The translations under genes and the position numbers were made by a program. A DNA stretch of 64,000 nucleotides, taken from positions 1 to 64,000 of the forward strand of contig CALFCF010000015.1 in assembly GCA_937951345.1 (NCBI GenBank). The letters run 5' to 3'. The stretch comes from an uncultured Granulosicoccaceae bacterium (GTDB lineage Bacteria; Pseudomonadota; Gammaproteobacteria; Granulosicoccales; Granulosicoccaceae). Positions within the stretch are counted from its first letter, which is position 1; every line of letters starts with the position of its first letter. The notes under the pieces are model-generated. The model did not search any database. It was given only the letters and a program-made list of their open reading frames with translations, and had not been told where the DNA came from. Of the stretch, positions 37,652 through 46,586 are shown piece after piece.

Positions 37652-38875
37652 ATGGTCAAGCGTCGACATATCGAATCGGCAGGCGCGGCAGTACTTACGG
37701 TGCTGTTGATCACACTGGTGCATCAAAAGCTGGTACGCGACGATGATCCGGCAACCGGTGAACGGACAAATGCTACGGCATTTAATGATAATGATCTGAC
37801 TCCCGGCCATTCAACAACCACCAGTCAAGCAACCGATCAACCGTCAACCAACCCGCGCGATGAACTGCAAGCGCGCCGTGATTTCGATAAAGCGCAACGC
37901 ATCACGGCACGTACTTTATCTCAACATCTGCCGTTTAAATTATCTACCGATCACGACAATCTGTTAGCCACTGGTGAAACGGATCAAGTGACGAATGAAT
38001 TGCTGGAAACTGCTGCTTTAGCTGTTCGCGATGGTCGTGATGATTTGCTGGGGCGCAGCATTGCGCAACTGGCCAGCCTTGCACTGATTGAAGGTCAGTT
38101 CGAAGCAGCCGAAGTCTACCTCGATGAAGCAACTGACATTTTCGAACTCGCCGAGGATGACCTGGGTACAGCCGGTGTTGAACTCTTACGCGGACAGCTG
38201 AATATCGAACGGCGCTGGCGTGCACGTGAAGCCGCTTATGCGCAAGAAGACATGCAACTAGCCGGCTGGAAGATCGCTAAAGGGCGTGTACCGGAAGCTA
38301 TACCAGCATTGCAATCAGCTGTCGAAACCAACCTGGAACTTGGGCGGTTAGCCGCAGCGGCGGCCGGCTATGAACTGCTCTACAGGGGCTACCTGAGAGA
38401 GAATCGCAGATCCGAAGCAATAGGATCAGCGATCGAAGCTGTCAGATTACACGCGTCATCCGATCGCATGAATCGTGCGACGCGTTTACTCGATGATATC
38501 GAAGCACTCGGGCTTGATGCAGGCACCCGATACCAGATTAATGATGAACTCAGAATGCGCCAGGAAGAATACCAAACCAGTGTCAGACAGCTGGGACAGG
38601 CGCGCGATTATGATCAGCTTTATCACCACTATGTTAATGAAGGTGATCCATTCAGGGCTTGGCAGTTCCGGATAAAATCGCACGACTCACTTACGCAGGT
38701 GTCCAAGGGAGCCATGCACCGCCGCCAGACTGGTGTCATCGCATTGCTTTACAACTCCAATGACAATATACGACAAGCCAATCGCTCACTCGATCAAGCC
38801 AGCCAGCTGTTCACGCAAAATGCAGCCGAAGAACTGAAAGCTTTTTCTGATGCACTACGCGCTGAAATCTATTGA
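37652..38875 (+). CDS. Membrane-anchored TPR-like protein of unknown function
   Basis: A 407-residue protein with one N-terminal membrane segment (about residues 10-24: SAGAAVLTVLLITLV), then a disordered Thr/Asn/Asp-rich linker (about 30-72). The remainder is mostly helical and Ala/Leu-rich. Repeats such as EGQFEAAEVYLDEA, KGRVPEAIPALQSAVETNLELG and ENRRSEAIGSAIEAVRLH resemble tetratricopeptide repeats. It probably faces the periplasm and scaffolds proteins. The start is the ATG at 37652. I recognise no named family. Confidence 0.75.
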   Translation: MVKRRHIESAGAAVLTVLLITLVHQKLVRDDDPATGERTNATAFNDNDLTPGHSTTTSQATDQPSTNPRDELQARRDFDKAQRITARTLSQHLPFKLSTDHDNLLATGETDQVTNELLETAALAVRDGRDDLLGRSIAQLASLALIEGQFEAAEVYLDEATDIFELAEDDLGTAGVELLRGQLNIERRWRAREAAYAQEDMQLAGWKIAKGRVPEAIPALQSAVETNLELGRLAAAAAGYELLYRGYLRENRRSEAIGSAIEAVRLHASSDRMNRATRLLDDIEALGLDAGTRYQINDELRMRQEEYQTSVRQLGQARDYDQLYHHYVNEGDPFRAWQFRIKSHDSLTQVSKGAMHRRQTGVIALLYNSNDNIRQANRSLDQASQLFTQNAAEELKAFSDALRAEIY

Positions 38876-38978
38876 ACCGCTTTTTCTTCAATTACCCCTC
38901 GTAGGAAAACAAGGTCTGCCCACCTACCTGCTGTTTTAAACAAAACGGGGTAAACGCATCAACGGCTTTTTTGCCACG

Positions 38979-40151
38979 TCATGCTGCAGGCATTGCAGCC
39001 TCGACAAGATCCGCCCAATAGCTACAACCATAAGGGATAGCGTCGTCGTTAAAATCGTATTCAGGGTGATGCACACTTGCGGTGTCACCATTACCAATGA
39101 ATATAAACGACCCCGGACGCGCCTCAAGCATGTAAGAGAAATCTTCGGCCCCCATCAATGGACGGGTATCACCTTCAACCTTGTCATCACCAACCAGACG
39201 TTCTGCAACACCCACCGAGAAATGGGTTTCTTCCTGCGTACAAACAGTTACCGGGTAGCCACGGGTAAATGACAAGGTACCCGTCGCACCGAACGCTTCA
39301 CAGGTATGTTTAACCAATGCACCGATACGGGTTTCTGCCAGATCCTGCATCTCAGTGGTCAAGGCTCTGACTGTGCCTTTCAGTTTGGCCCTTTGCGGCA
39401 ACACATTAAATGTGTCACCTTCCGTTTTCAGCGTTGTGACTGACACAACCAGTGACTCGCCGGGATGTCGGTTGCGCGAAACAATGGATTGCAATGCGAT
39501 AACAACATGTGATGCAACAACCGTTGTATCAATAGCAATATGCGGCATTGCGGCGTGCCCGCCCTTACCCTCGATGTCGATAACAAATTCTGCAGTCGAT
39601 GCCATTAATGGACCGACGCGGGTGGCAAACTGACCGACTGGCAACCCCGGCATGTTATGCATGCCATACACTTCCTGTATGTTGAAGCGCTCCATCATGC
39701 CATCATCAACCATGACTTTTCCGCCACCACCACCCTCTTCTGCGGGTTGAAAAATAACCGCGACAGATCCATTAAAATTACGCGATTCACAAAGATACTT
39801 GGCAGCTCCGAGCAACATTGCCGTGTGTCCGTCGTGACCACAGGCATGCATTTTTCCGGATACCGTCGATGCATAAGGTAATCCGGTTGCTTCAACAATC
39901 GGCAACGCGTCCATATCCGCACGCAAACCGACAACCTTGCCTGACGTTTGCGATTTGCCGTTGATCACCGCTACAACACCCGTTCGACCGATGCCTTCCA
40001 CAAGCTCATCGACACCAAATTCACGCAGTTTGTCGGCAACAAACGCAGCGGTTCGCTGTACATCAAACTGCAATTCAGGGTGCGCATGTATATCACGGCG
40101 CCAGCCGGCGATTTCATCGTGTAAATCAGCTAGTCGGTTTCGTACAGGCAT
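38979..40151 (-). CDS. M20-family amidohydrolase (hippurate/N-acyl-amino-acid hydrolase-like)
   Basis: A 390-residue metallo-amidohydrolase of peptidase family M20D. WRRDIHAHPELQFD at the N-terminus, GLRADMDALPI, HACGHDGHTAMLLGAA (zinc-binding His/Asp), QPAEEGGGGG (catalytic Glu pair) and YGMHN follow in order. It hydrolyses N-acyl amino acids such as hippurate (benzoylglycine), IAA-amino acids or N-acetyl amino acids. Hippurate would connect to the benzoate operon in this window, but this is only a possibility. It diverges from the decarboxylase gene. Confidence 0.87.
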   Translation of the reverse strand: MPVRNRLADLHDEIAGWRRDIHAHPELQFDVQRTAAFVADKLREFGVDELVEGIGRTGVVAVINGKSQTSGKVVGLRADMDALPIVEATGLPYASTVSGKMHACGHDGHTAMLLGAAKYLCESRNFNGSVAVIFQPAEEGGGGGKVMVDDGMMERFNIQEVYGMHNMPGLPVGQFATRVGPLMASTAEFVIDIEGKGGHAAMPHIAIDTTVVASHVVIALQSIVSRNRHPGESLVVSVTTLKTEGDTFNVLPQRAKLKGTVRALTTEMQDLAETRIGALVKHTCEAFGATGTLSFTRGYPVTVCTQEETHFSVGVAERLVGDDKVEGDTRPLMGAEDFSYMLEARPGSFIFIGNGDTASVHHPEYDFNDDAIPYGCSYWADLVEAAMPAA

Positions 40152-40218
40152 AAGCTTTCTTCCAAAAAGTTAAAACATCCGTCGATCATACCTGTGACCG
40201 GTGTCAACGGGAATAAGC

Positions 40219-40258
40219 AATAGGCTGGGTATGGGTTCAATAGGCTGGGTATGGGTTC
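40219..40258. repeat. Perfect 20-bp tandem duplication
   Basis: A 20-bp unit (AATAGGCTGGGTATGGGTTC) occurs twice in succession, at 40219-40238 and 40239-40258, just upstream of the decarboxylase start. As 20 is not a multiple of three, it shows that this segment is leader and not coding. Confidence 0.9.
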
Positions 40259-40272
40259 GTTACTACGCTAAC

Positions 40273-41724
40273 ATGTATCCCATGCAATCTGACGAGTTTG
40301 AATATTGGCTTACACGTGCGGCGCAATGGAGCGCGCACTACCGGCAAACTATTGATTCGCGGCCGGTACGTTCTCAGGTATCACCCGGGGACATCCGCCG
40401 CCAGATCGACAAGGAACCGCCGCAAAAGGGTGAGTCGATGGAGACGATTTTCGCTGATTTTGACGCGATAATCCCACCCGGCATGACACACTGGCAGCAC
40501 CCGCGTTTCTTTGCCTACTTCCCAAGTAATTCAGCGCCAGCCGCGGTGGTTGCAGAAGTGCTGACGACTGCATTGAGCGCGCAATGCATGCTGTGGCAAA
40601 CATCACCTGCAGCAACTGAGTTGGAAGTCTGCATGATCGACTGGCTTAGGCAGGCGACCGGTTTGCCGGATAGTTTTAGCGGTGTGCTGCAGGACACCGC
40701 GTCAAGCAGCACACTGTGCGCCATCCTGACCATGCGCGAGATAGCATCGGGGTTCAATACCAACCGCACCGGTCTGTTCGGTCATAACGTGTTGCGTGTC
40801 TACGCATCAGAGGGCACGCACAGTTCGATTGACAAGGCCATGTGGATCGCCGGCCTGGGACAGGAAAATCTGGTGAAGGTCCCGACCGATGAACACTATG
40901 CCATGGACGTTAATGCGTTGGCGCAAGCGATAAACGACGACAGGCAGCAGGGATTCACACCTGCCGGCATCGTCGTTTGCGTCGGTGGAACCTCAATCGG
41001 TGCCACGGATCGCGTGCGGGAGATCTGCGAATTGGCGAGGCGTGAGGGTTTGTATACCCATGTTGATGCAGCATGGGCGGGTTCTGCGATGATCTGCCCC
41101 GAATATCGCCACCTTTGGGAAGGCGTGGAACTGGCCGACAGCATCGTCTGGAACCCGCACAAATGGTTAGGTGTTCCGATGGAATGCTCTGCGCACTTTG
41201 TTCGCGACCCGTCATTGCTGATAGACACTCTGTCGATTCAGCCCGCGTACCTTAAAACGAACCAGGAAGATATCGTCAATTTCAGCGAATGGTCAGTACA
41301 GCTGGGGCGTCGTTTTCGTGCACTGAAACTGTGGTTTTTGATCCGCGCTTACGGTATCGACGGTCTTCAGCAACGCATACGAAATCACATCAAATGGTCG
41401 CAACAATTAGCCGAACAACTGCAACAGGAAAACGATTTCGAACTTACCACGGCTCCGATCCTGTCGTTATTTTCCTTCCGGTATACGCCACAAGTAATTG
41501 CATCAATCGATAAACCGAACGAGCGCGCCGAACGATTAAATCAAATCAACAGGCAGTTACTGGAAGAAATAAACGATGACGGTGATATTTACCTTACACC
41601 ATCAGAACATAACGGTAATTACGTTATTCGTTTCGTCGCCGGACAGTTTGATATGCAACAGCAGGAAATTGAGAGGGCGTTTACAACAATCACGCGTGTT
41701 GCCCGAAGTATGAACATAGAATGA
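40273..41724 (+). CDS. Group II PLP-dependent decarboxylase (aromatic-L-amino-acid decarboxylase-like)
   Basis: A 483-residue PLP enzyme closely resembling aromatic-L-amino-acid decarboxylase. MTHWQHPRFFAYFP and the PLP Lys in WNPHKWLGVPMEC (about 295) are typical. IQPAYLKTNQ and VQLGRRFRALKLWFLIRAYGIDGL are DDC-type substrate and dimer regions. It would form tryptamine, tyramine, phenylethylamine or a similar amine. The ATG at 40273 (or 40282) is preferred over a GTG at 40201, because the latter would translate the duplicated 20-mer. The catabolic fate of the amine is not coded nearby. Confidence 0.85.
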   Translation: MYPMQSDEFEYWLTRAAQWSAHYRQTIDSRPVRSQVSPGDIRRQIDKEPPQKGESMETIFADFDAIIPPGMTHWQHPRFFAYFPSNSAPAAVVAEVLTTALSAQCMLWQTSPAATELEVCMIDWLRQATGLPDSFSGVLQDTASSSTLCAILTMREIASGFNTNRTGLFGHNVLRVYASEGTHSSIDKAMWIAGLGQENLVKVPTDEHYAMDVNALAQAINDDRQQGFTPAGIVVCVGGTSIGATDRVREICELARREGLYTHVDAAWAGSAMICPEYRHLWEGVELADSIVWNPHKWLGVPMECSAHFVRDPSLLIDTLSIQPAYLKTNQEDIVNFSEWSVQLGRRFRALKLWFLIRAYGIDGLQQRIRNHIKWSQQLAEQLQQENDFELTTAPILSLFSFRYTPQVIASIDKPNERAERLNQINRQLLEEINDDGDIYLTPSEHNGNYVIRFVAGQFDMQQQEIERAFTTITRVARSMNIE

Positions 41725-41888
41725 TGTGCATTTAAGACGATTTGATGGACTTGGAGGCAGAGGCCACACCAAAAAACACCAAACGAATCAAATACTGAAT
41801 GATTCGAATGCTAAAAGTGTTAATACGATTACCGGAAATGACTAACAGCCGTTAGGTCATGATGAGATTACAAGCTAAAAGACTGGCA

Positions 41889-42998
41889 TTATACAAGCGG
41901 AAACTTACTTAGTTCACCCGATGTCTGCCGCCCGTCAGGTAACGTAATACTGACCTTGTCACCTGGATTAACACTAATGTCGAGCAATCCAATGCCAATA
42001 TTTTTCTTGAGTCTTGGCGACCAGGCATGTGCTGTCACAACACCACAGTGCTTGCCTTCAACGAATACATCGCTGCTGGTGTCATACGCACCGAATGTAT
42101 CGGTGTAATCAAAAAGCACCCCCAATTGATGGCGCTTGATACCGGCAGCGTGCAGCTCGCGCAATGCTTGAATACCGACGACATCATCCGGCGCATCCAG
42201 ATCAATGTAGCGTCCCATACGCACTTCGAACGGATTGGTATTGTCATCAGTATCCCCACCCCAGGAGAGCAGTCCACTCTCAATCCGTTCTGACGGATTA
42301 GGATTACCCGGCCCGATATTAAACGGTTGACCGGCGGCTTTGACCAGATCCCAGAGTTCTGTGCCCTTGCTGCTATCCATTAAATAGAATTCAAAACCAC
42401 CCTGCAATGACCACCCTGAGCGCGCAACCATCAAAGGGATTCCCTGCAAGGTCATTTCTCGCACCTGAAAATGGCGGATCTTGAGCGCCTCATCGCCGAG
42501 TAACGCACCGACAACATCATCCGCCCGGGGGCCCTGAATTGCCAATGGAGACACATCCGGCTCAAAAATGGTGACGTCAAGTTTGCGTTCGCCGGCAATA
42601 GACCGCGCCCAGAAAAGCACATCGCTGTCAGCAATCGACAACCAGAAGCGGTCTTCAGCGAGCTTTAACAGAATGGGGTCGTTGAGAATGACACCACGAT
42701 GATCGCAAATCGCGACATACCACCCCTGGCCGGTGGGTAGATTGTCGAGTTTTCGTGGTGTCAGAATTTGCGCGAGTTTGGCAGCATCCGGACCGACGAG
42801 CTCTACCTGGCGTTCAACCGAGACGTCCCACATGGCGACATGATTGAGCAAGCGGTCGTACTCTGCTTCCGGGTCACCATAACCGGTCGGCATCAGCATG
42901 TGGTTATAAGCGGTAAAAGAGACAACCCCGTCCTTTACCGTAGCATCGTAGAAAGGGCTGCGTCTGATGCGAGGTGATGGTGAAATTGTGAATGCCAT
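41889..42998 (-). CDS. dmdA: Dimethylsulfoniopropionate demethylase (DmdA), GcvT family
   Basis: A 369-residue folate-dependent methyltransferase of the GcvT/aminomethyltransferase family. It transfers a methyl group from DMSP to tetrahydrofolate, giving methylmercaptopropionate. Resemblance to marine DmdA runs the whole length: SFTAYNHMLMPTGY, MWDVSVERQVELVGPDAA, WLSIADSDVLFWA, LAIQGPRADDVVGALLG, ARSGWSLQGGFEFYL and GPGNPNPSERIESGLLS. The length matches. DmdBCD are not adjacent. Clade and substrate need tree placement, because dimethylglycine- and sarcosine-type GcvT homologues are related. The gene is monocistronic. Confidence 0.85.
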   Translation of the reverse strand: MAFTISPSPRIRRSPFYDATVKDGVVSFTAYNHMLMPTGYGDPEAEYDRLLNHVAMWDVSVERQVELVGPDAAKLAQILTPRKLDNLPTGQGWYVAICDHRGVILNDPILLKLAEDRFWLSIADSDVLFWARSIAGERKLDVTIFEPDVSPLAIQGPRADDVVGALLGDEALKIRHFQVREMTLQGIPLMVARSGWSLQGGFEFYLMDSSKGTELWDLVKAAGQPFNIGPGNPNPSERIESGLLSWGGDTDDNTNPFEVRMGRYIDLDAPDDVVGIQALRELHAAGIKRHQLGVLFDYTDTFGAYDTSSDVFVEGKHCGVVTAHAWSPRLKKNIGIGLLDISVNPGDKVSITLPDGRQTSGELSKFPLV

Positions 42999-43181
42999 AA
43001 CAGTAAAGATAATAAGGAGTAAGAGCGGTACTCAATCAATATTTGATACCAATTGAATCGTGATAAAACTCCCTGAGTTAACAGCATTTACAACTTAGCT
43101 TATGGCTATTTCCCTTCGCAATCCCGTGCATGTTCAAATTGGCGCTACCCTATCATCGAAACCTGCTGGTAATGTGTCACC

Positions 43182-44486
43182 ATGAGTCCCGTTATAGTCA
43201 ATGAACGTCAAGTCCACTGTGGTGAGATTCTGCATCTGTTGGATAATCCGGATTCCGACCACGACGCAATCCAGTACCTACCCGACGGCGCACTGCTGGT
43301 CACCGAAGGTCATATAGAGGCAATAGGCGAGCGTGCGGTAGTGCTCTCGCAGCTACCGGACGATATTCCTGTGTTCGAGCACAGAAACGCGCTTATTACG
43401 CCCGGCTTCATCGACTGCCACGTGCATTATCCACAATACAATGTCATCGCATCTTACGGTGAGCAGCTTCTCGACTGGTTGAACCGTTACACATTTCCCG
43501 AAGAAGCAAAATTCTCAGACGCCGGTTATGCAAGCGCTATAGCCTCCCGGTTTCTGGATACTCTGATTGATAACGGCACAACTACCGCACTGGTATTCGG
43601 TAGCGTTCATCCACAGTCTGTGACGGCATTCTTTGAAGAAGCGTTACGACGTGAGATGCGCATGATTTGCGGCAAGGTAATGATGGATCGGAATGCCCCG
43701 GCCAATCTTCTAGATACACCCGAAGATTCAGTGGCGCAATCGGAAAACCTTATCAAGCAATGGCACAAACGCGATCGCCTGGGTTATGCGGTAACCCCGC
43801 GCTTCGCATTGACAAGTTCAGAACAACAGTTGAAGGGTGCTGCAGGCCTTTTGCGAAAATATGACGATGTGTTGCTACATACACATCTGGCTGAGAACGC
43901 ACAGGAATGCGCAAACGTAGCAGAACTTTTTCCGGAGCATAGAAGCTATCTTGATGTATATCATCAATACGGACTAACCGGTAGTCGAAGTGTTTTCGCA
44001 CATTCAATTTATCTCGACAAGGAAGACTGGAAGTGCATGCAACAGAGCGGTTCTGCGGTCGCACATTGCCCAACGTCAAATTTGTTTATTGGTTCCGGTT
44101 TATTCAGTCTTCAGGACGCGATCAAGCGCAACATAAACACAGGATTGGGTACAGATATAGGAGGTGGTGATAGCTATTCGTTGTTTCGTGTTATCAATGA
44201 GGCATACAAAGTTCAGCAATTGCAAAACTTTACGCTGGAGCCAATGACGGCTTTTTATCTTTCCACGCTGGGCGCTGCCCGGACACTTCGCCTGGATAAA
44301 CACATCGGTAACTTTGAGCCGGGCAAAGAAGCGGACTTCAACGTACTGGACTACACGGCGACACCGGTTCTCAAACATAGAATCGCAGAAACAAACAGTG
44401 TTAATGAAAAACTGTTTGTTCTGCAAATGTTAGGGGATGACCGCGCCGTGCGACAAACCTGGATTAACGGAAAGCCGGCAAACTGA
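43182..44486 (+). CDS. guaD: Guanine deaminase
   Basis: A 434-residue amidohydrolase that converts guanine to xanthine. The metal site is GFIDCHVHYPQYNVIASYGEQLLDWLNRYTFPEE (HxH and the guanine-deaminase-specific PQ...L..WL..YTFP region). HTHLAEN, FAHSIYLD, AHCPTSNLFIGSG (guanine-binding) and LGTDIGGG with the catalytic Asp follow. Full length for the family. It stands alone without other purine catabolism genes nearby. Confidence 0.94.
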   Translation: MSPVIVNERQVHCGEILHLLDNPDSDHDAIQYLPDGALLVTEGHIEAIGERAVVLSQLPDDIPVFEHRNALITPGFIDCHVHYPQYNVIASYGEQLLDWLNRYTFPEEAKFSDAGYASAIASRFLDTLIDNGTTTALVFGSVHPQSVTAFFEEALRREMRMICGKVMMDRNAPANLLDTPEDSVAQSENLIKQWHKRDRLGYAVTPRFALTSSEQQLKGAAGLLRKYDDVLLHTHLAENAQECANVAELFPEHRSYLDVYHQYGLTGSRSVFAHSIYLDKEDWKCMQQSGSAVAHCPTSNLFIGSGLFSLQDAIKRNINTGLGTDIGGGDSYSLFRVINEAYKVQQLQNFTLEPMTAFYLSTLGAARTLRLDKHIGNFEPGKEADFNVLDYTATPVLKHRIAETNSVNEKLFVLQMLGDDRAVRQTWINGKPAN

Positions 44487-44657
44487 ATTTTAAGAGTTAC
44501 TAATTAGTCGCTTTGATAAACGCTTTAAAACTCTGCACGCTTCAATTTAAAACGTTTTATTAGCGCACACTTAACTTCCTTTCGATTTTCCAAAGCGTCG
44601 GTAACCTGACGGCATGTGCGGACGCAGTTTATTCACGACGTGTGCCAATTTTTATAT

Positions 44658-44681
44658 TTTTTACTGAATATTCAGTAAAAA
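44658..44681. promoter_or_regulatory. Perfect 24-bp palindrome (operator-like)
   Basis: The core ACTGAATATTCAGT is flanked by TTTTT and AAAAA, giving a 24-bp perfect palindrome centred between 44669 and 44670. The symmetry and AT-rich core resemble TetR-family operators. It could also act as a bidirectional terminator, because T-runs follow the stem on both strands. It is 172 bp after guaD. Confidence 0.6.
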
Positions 44682-45212
44682 TTAACTTGCAACGATAAGT
44701 TCTGATGAGGATACTGAATGTGCGGTTGGACACCGCACCCCATAACTCAGGAGGTAACTCTAAGAAAACATTGAAAACAAACCGGATACTGAATTCGCTG
44801 AATTTTCCGCGATCATGTTCTTACAAAAACGCTTGCAAAGTCGCTCACCAATACAACGCAACTTTATAAGTAACCGGCAGAAAAGGCTGGTATTGATCAA
44901 AGTCAGCAACTGCATTACTTACAGTCGAAAGGACTGGTGCAGACCTCAACAGAATTGAGTATCGAACCAACCGGACTTCAACGACGTTGAGGCGATTGTA
45001 GACTGGTTGTGCAAACGGTTCGAATCCGTATCCATCACGAGAGTGATGCATTCGGTAGACAGCGGCACTTGTAGATGTTTCGGGACAACAGGCTACAGGT
45101 GGTCTACAAGATACATAAAAGGCCGAGTACACGCGACCGACAGATGCGAATACGCAAGGCAGATAAGCATGCCACTCTCTGGAAGACTACGGGCGTTAGC
45201 ACTGGCCTTCAG

Positions 45213-45249
45213 CAAATCTCTCCTGCAAGCCGCTTGCAGGGGGGATTTG
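45213..45249 (+). other. Long stem-loop, 17-bp stem, best on plus-strand RNA
   Basis: Bases 45213-45229 pair with 45233-45249 over 17 bp with a 3-nt loop (CCG). Two pairs are G-U on the plus strand, which would be A-C mismatches on the minus strand, so the structure favours plus-strand RNA. It is not followed by a U-tract. It could be part of an untranslated RNA, a REP-like repeat or a remnant. Confidence 0.55.
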
Positions 45250-45526
45250 TGCCGTCTTAATCCCTTACTCATATCAGTTTTCATTGCTGCACTAATTCCA
45301 GCTCTTTGTTGTTCCAGCCCTTATCACCTGCTTCTTTCTTTAACACCTTCACGAAATTCGCCCTGCGCCCGCTGGCAGCTTTTTAACGCTACACTACCTG
45401 ACACGATAGCGGGTTCGCTAAGTAGCTCTCGTTTCTGAAAACGTTGCGCTCGTGTTGTAATAATCAAGTACCAGTCATCCAGGCGTGTGCACAACCGTAT
45501 AGTGTGTGGGTAACGGTGAAATTCAT

Positions 45527-46465
45527 ATGAACAGACGACAGTTCAACAAGCTCCTGCTCGGCACGACTCTCCTGCCCGGAGTTCCGCAGGCCAACGCGTT
45601 AACCGACAATGCGGGTGCGGGTGCCGCTCCCGCTGGACAAATAAAATCTTCGTTCTTAAAACAGATTCCAGTCAGCGGCGAAAGCATCCCGGCAGTCGGC
45701 ATGGGTACATGGATTACATTTGACGTCCCTCCTCACACCAAACCATTAAACCAGCGTACCGAAGTATTAAAGAAATTCTTTGCGACAGGCGGTTCAATGC
45801 TTGATTCATCACCCATGTACGGATATGCCGAGCAGATTCTGGGGCATTGCCTGACGCGCCTTGATCATCCAGGTAGTGCTTTCTCTGCCAGCAAGATCTG
45901 GACACCGGTTGAAAGCCAGGGTCCATTGCAAATGCAGACAACCGAAAATCTCTGGACCGTTAAACAGATGGATCTGATGTATGTGCACAATCTGGTTAAC
46001 TGGAAAGCTCACTTACCGCGACTACGTGAGTGGAAAGCAAGCGGACGCATACGCTACACAGGTATCAGCACATCGCACGGCAGACGCCATGCCAAGCTCG
46101 AAGAGCTGATCAAACGCGAGGACTTTGACTTTGTTCAACTCACCTACAACATGATCGACCGTGAGACCGAAAAATACTTGATTCCTATGGCCGCTGATCA
46201 CGGTATTGCAGTCGTGGCGAATCGACCGTTCAAGCGCGGCAATCTGATTGATCAGTTCAGTAAACGGCCATTGCCATCACTTGCGAAAGAACTTGGTTGC
46301 AGCACCTGGGCGCAATACCTGTTGCTGTTTGTCGTATCGCACCCTCAAATAACCGTGGCCATACCAGCCACATCACGCCCGGATCACATGGACGAGAACA
46401 TGGCAGTTATGCAAATGGAGATACCTGATACGGCTACCCGTAACGCGATGTTAAAAACGATCTAA
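45527..46465 (+). CDS. Tat-exported aldo/keto reductase
   Basis: A 312-residue protein with a twin-arginine signal (MNRRQFNKLLLGTTLLPG, likely cleavage near residue 25-30) and an aldo/keto reductase barrel. VGMGTWITFD is at the first strand. The catalytic set is Asp/Tyr in LDSSPMYGYAE, Lys in SASKIW and His in MYVHNLVNWK. QLTYNMIDRE and ANRPFKRG follow. Family members reduce carbonyls with NADPH; an exported, cofactor-loaded form is common among periplasmic AKR relatives. I start at the ATG at 45527, because the RR motif lies just behind it. Confidence 0.85.
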   Translation: MNRRQFNKLLLGTTLLPGVPQANALTDNAGAGAAPAGQIKSSFLKQIPVSGESIPAVGMGTWITFDVPPHTKPLNQRTEVLKKFFATGGSMLDSSPMYGYAEQILGHCLTRLDHPGSAFSASKIWTPVESQGPLQMQTTENLWTVKQMDLMYVHNLVNWKAHLPRLREWKASGRIRYTGISTSHGRRHAKLEELIKREDFDFVQLTYNMIDRETEKYLIPMAADHGIAVVANRPFKRGNLIDQFSKRPLPSLAKELGCSTWAQYLLLFVVSHPQITVAIPATSRPDHMDENMAVMQMEIPDTATRNAMLKTI

Positions 46466-46586
46466 AACCGATCCACTCACCCGACAATGACACCCCGATG
46501 ATCCAGCTCCGGCGATCCGTTCACCCGGTACCCAGGACACACTCAGATATAAACAATAGCGCTTTCAGCGACACTCAACAGATAAG

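Larger units (their letters stand above)
44487..45526. other. 1.04-kb region without a supportable gene
   Basis: The longest gene-free stretch in the window. It holds a 24-bp palindrome (44658-44681), a strong Shine-Dalgarno-like AGGAGG at about 44750 with no good coding frame behind it, and a long hairpin (45213-45249). Open frames here (for example 45007-45438 plus) have unnatural composition, rich in Ser, Arg and Cys. A 33-codon minus-strand piece (about 45281-45384) has protein-like composition and could be a gene remnant. Overall it looks like a decayed or regulatory region. Confidence 0.6.

Noticed and set aside
40201-40272. GTG start for the decarboxylase
   Set aside because: It would translate a perfect 20-bp tandem duplication and adds residues absent from the family.
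45010-45040. tRNA T-loop-like sequence GGTTCGAATCC at about 45018
   Set aside because: The upstream 60 bases give no anticodon arm, D arm or matching acceptor stem, and the T-stem itself has a mismatch, so I do not call a tRNA.
45281-45384. Short minus-strand piece with protein-like composition ending VQQ-stop
   Set aside because: About 33 codons behind a stop and without a start. It could be a gene remnant, but I cannot assign a family.
45007-45438. Open frame of 143 codons on the plus strand
   Set aside because: Its composition (rich in Ser, Arg, Cys, Leu), lack of a ribosome site and overlap with the long hairpin suggest a chance frame.
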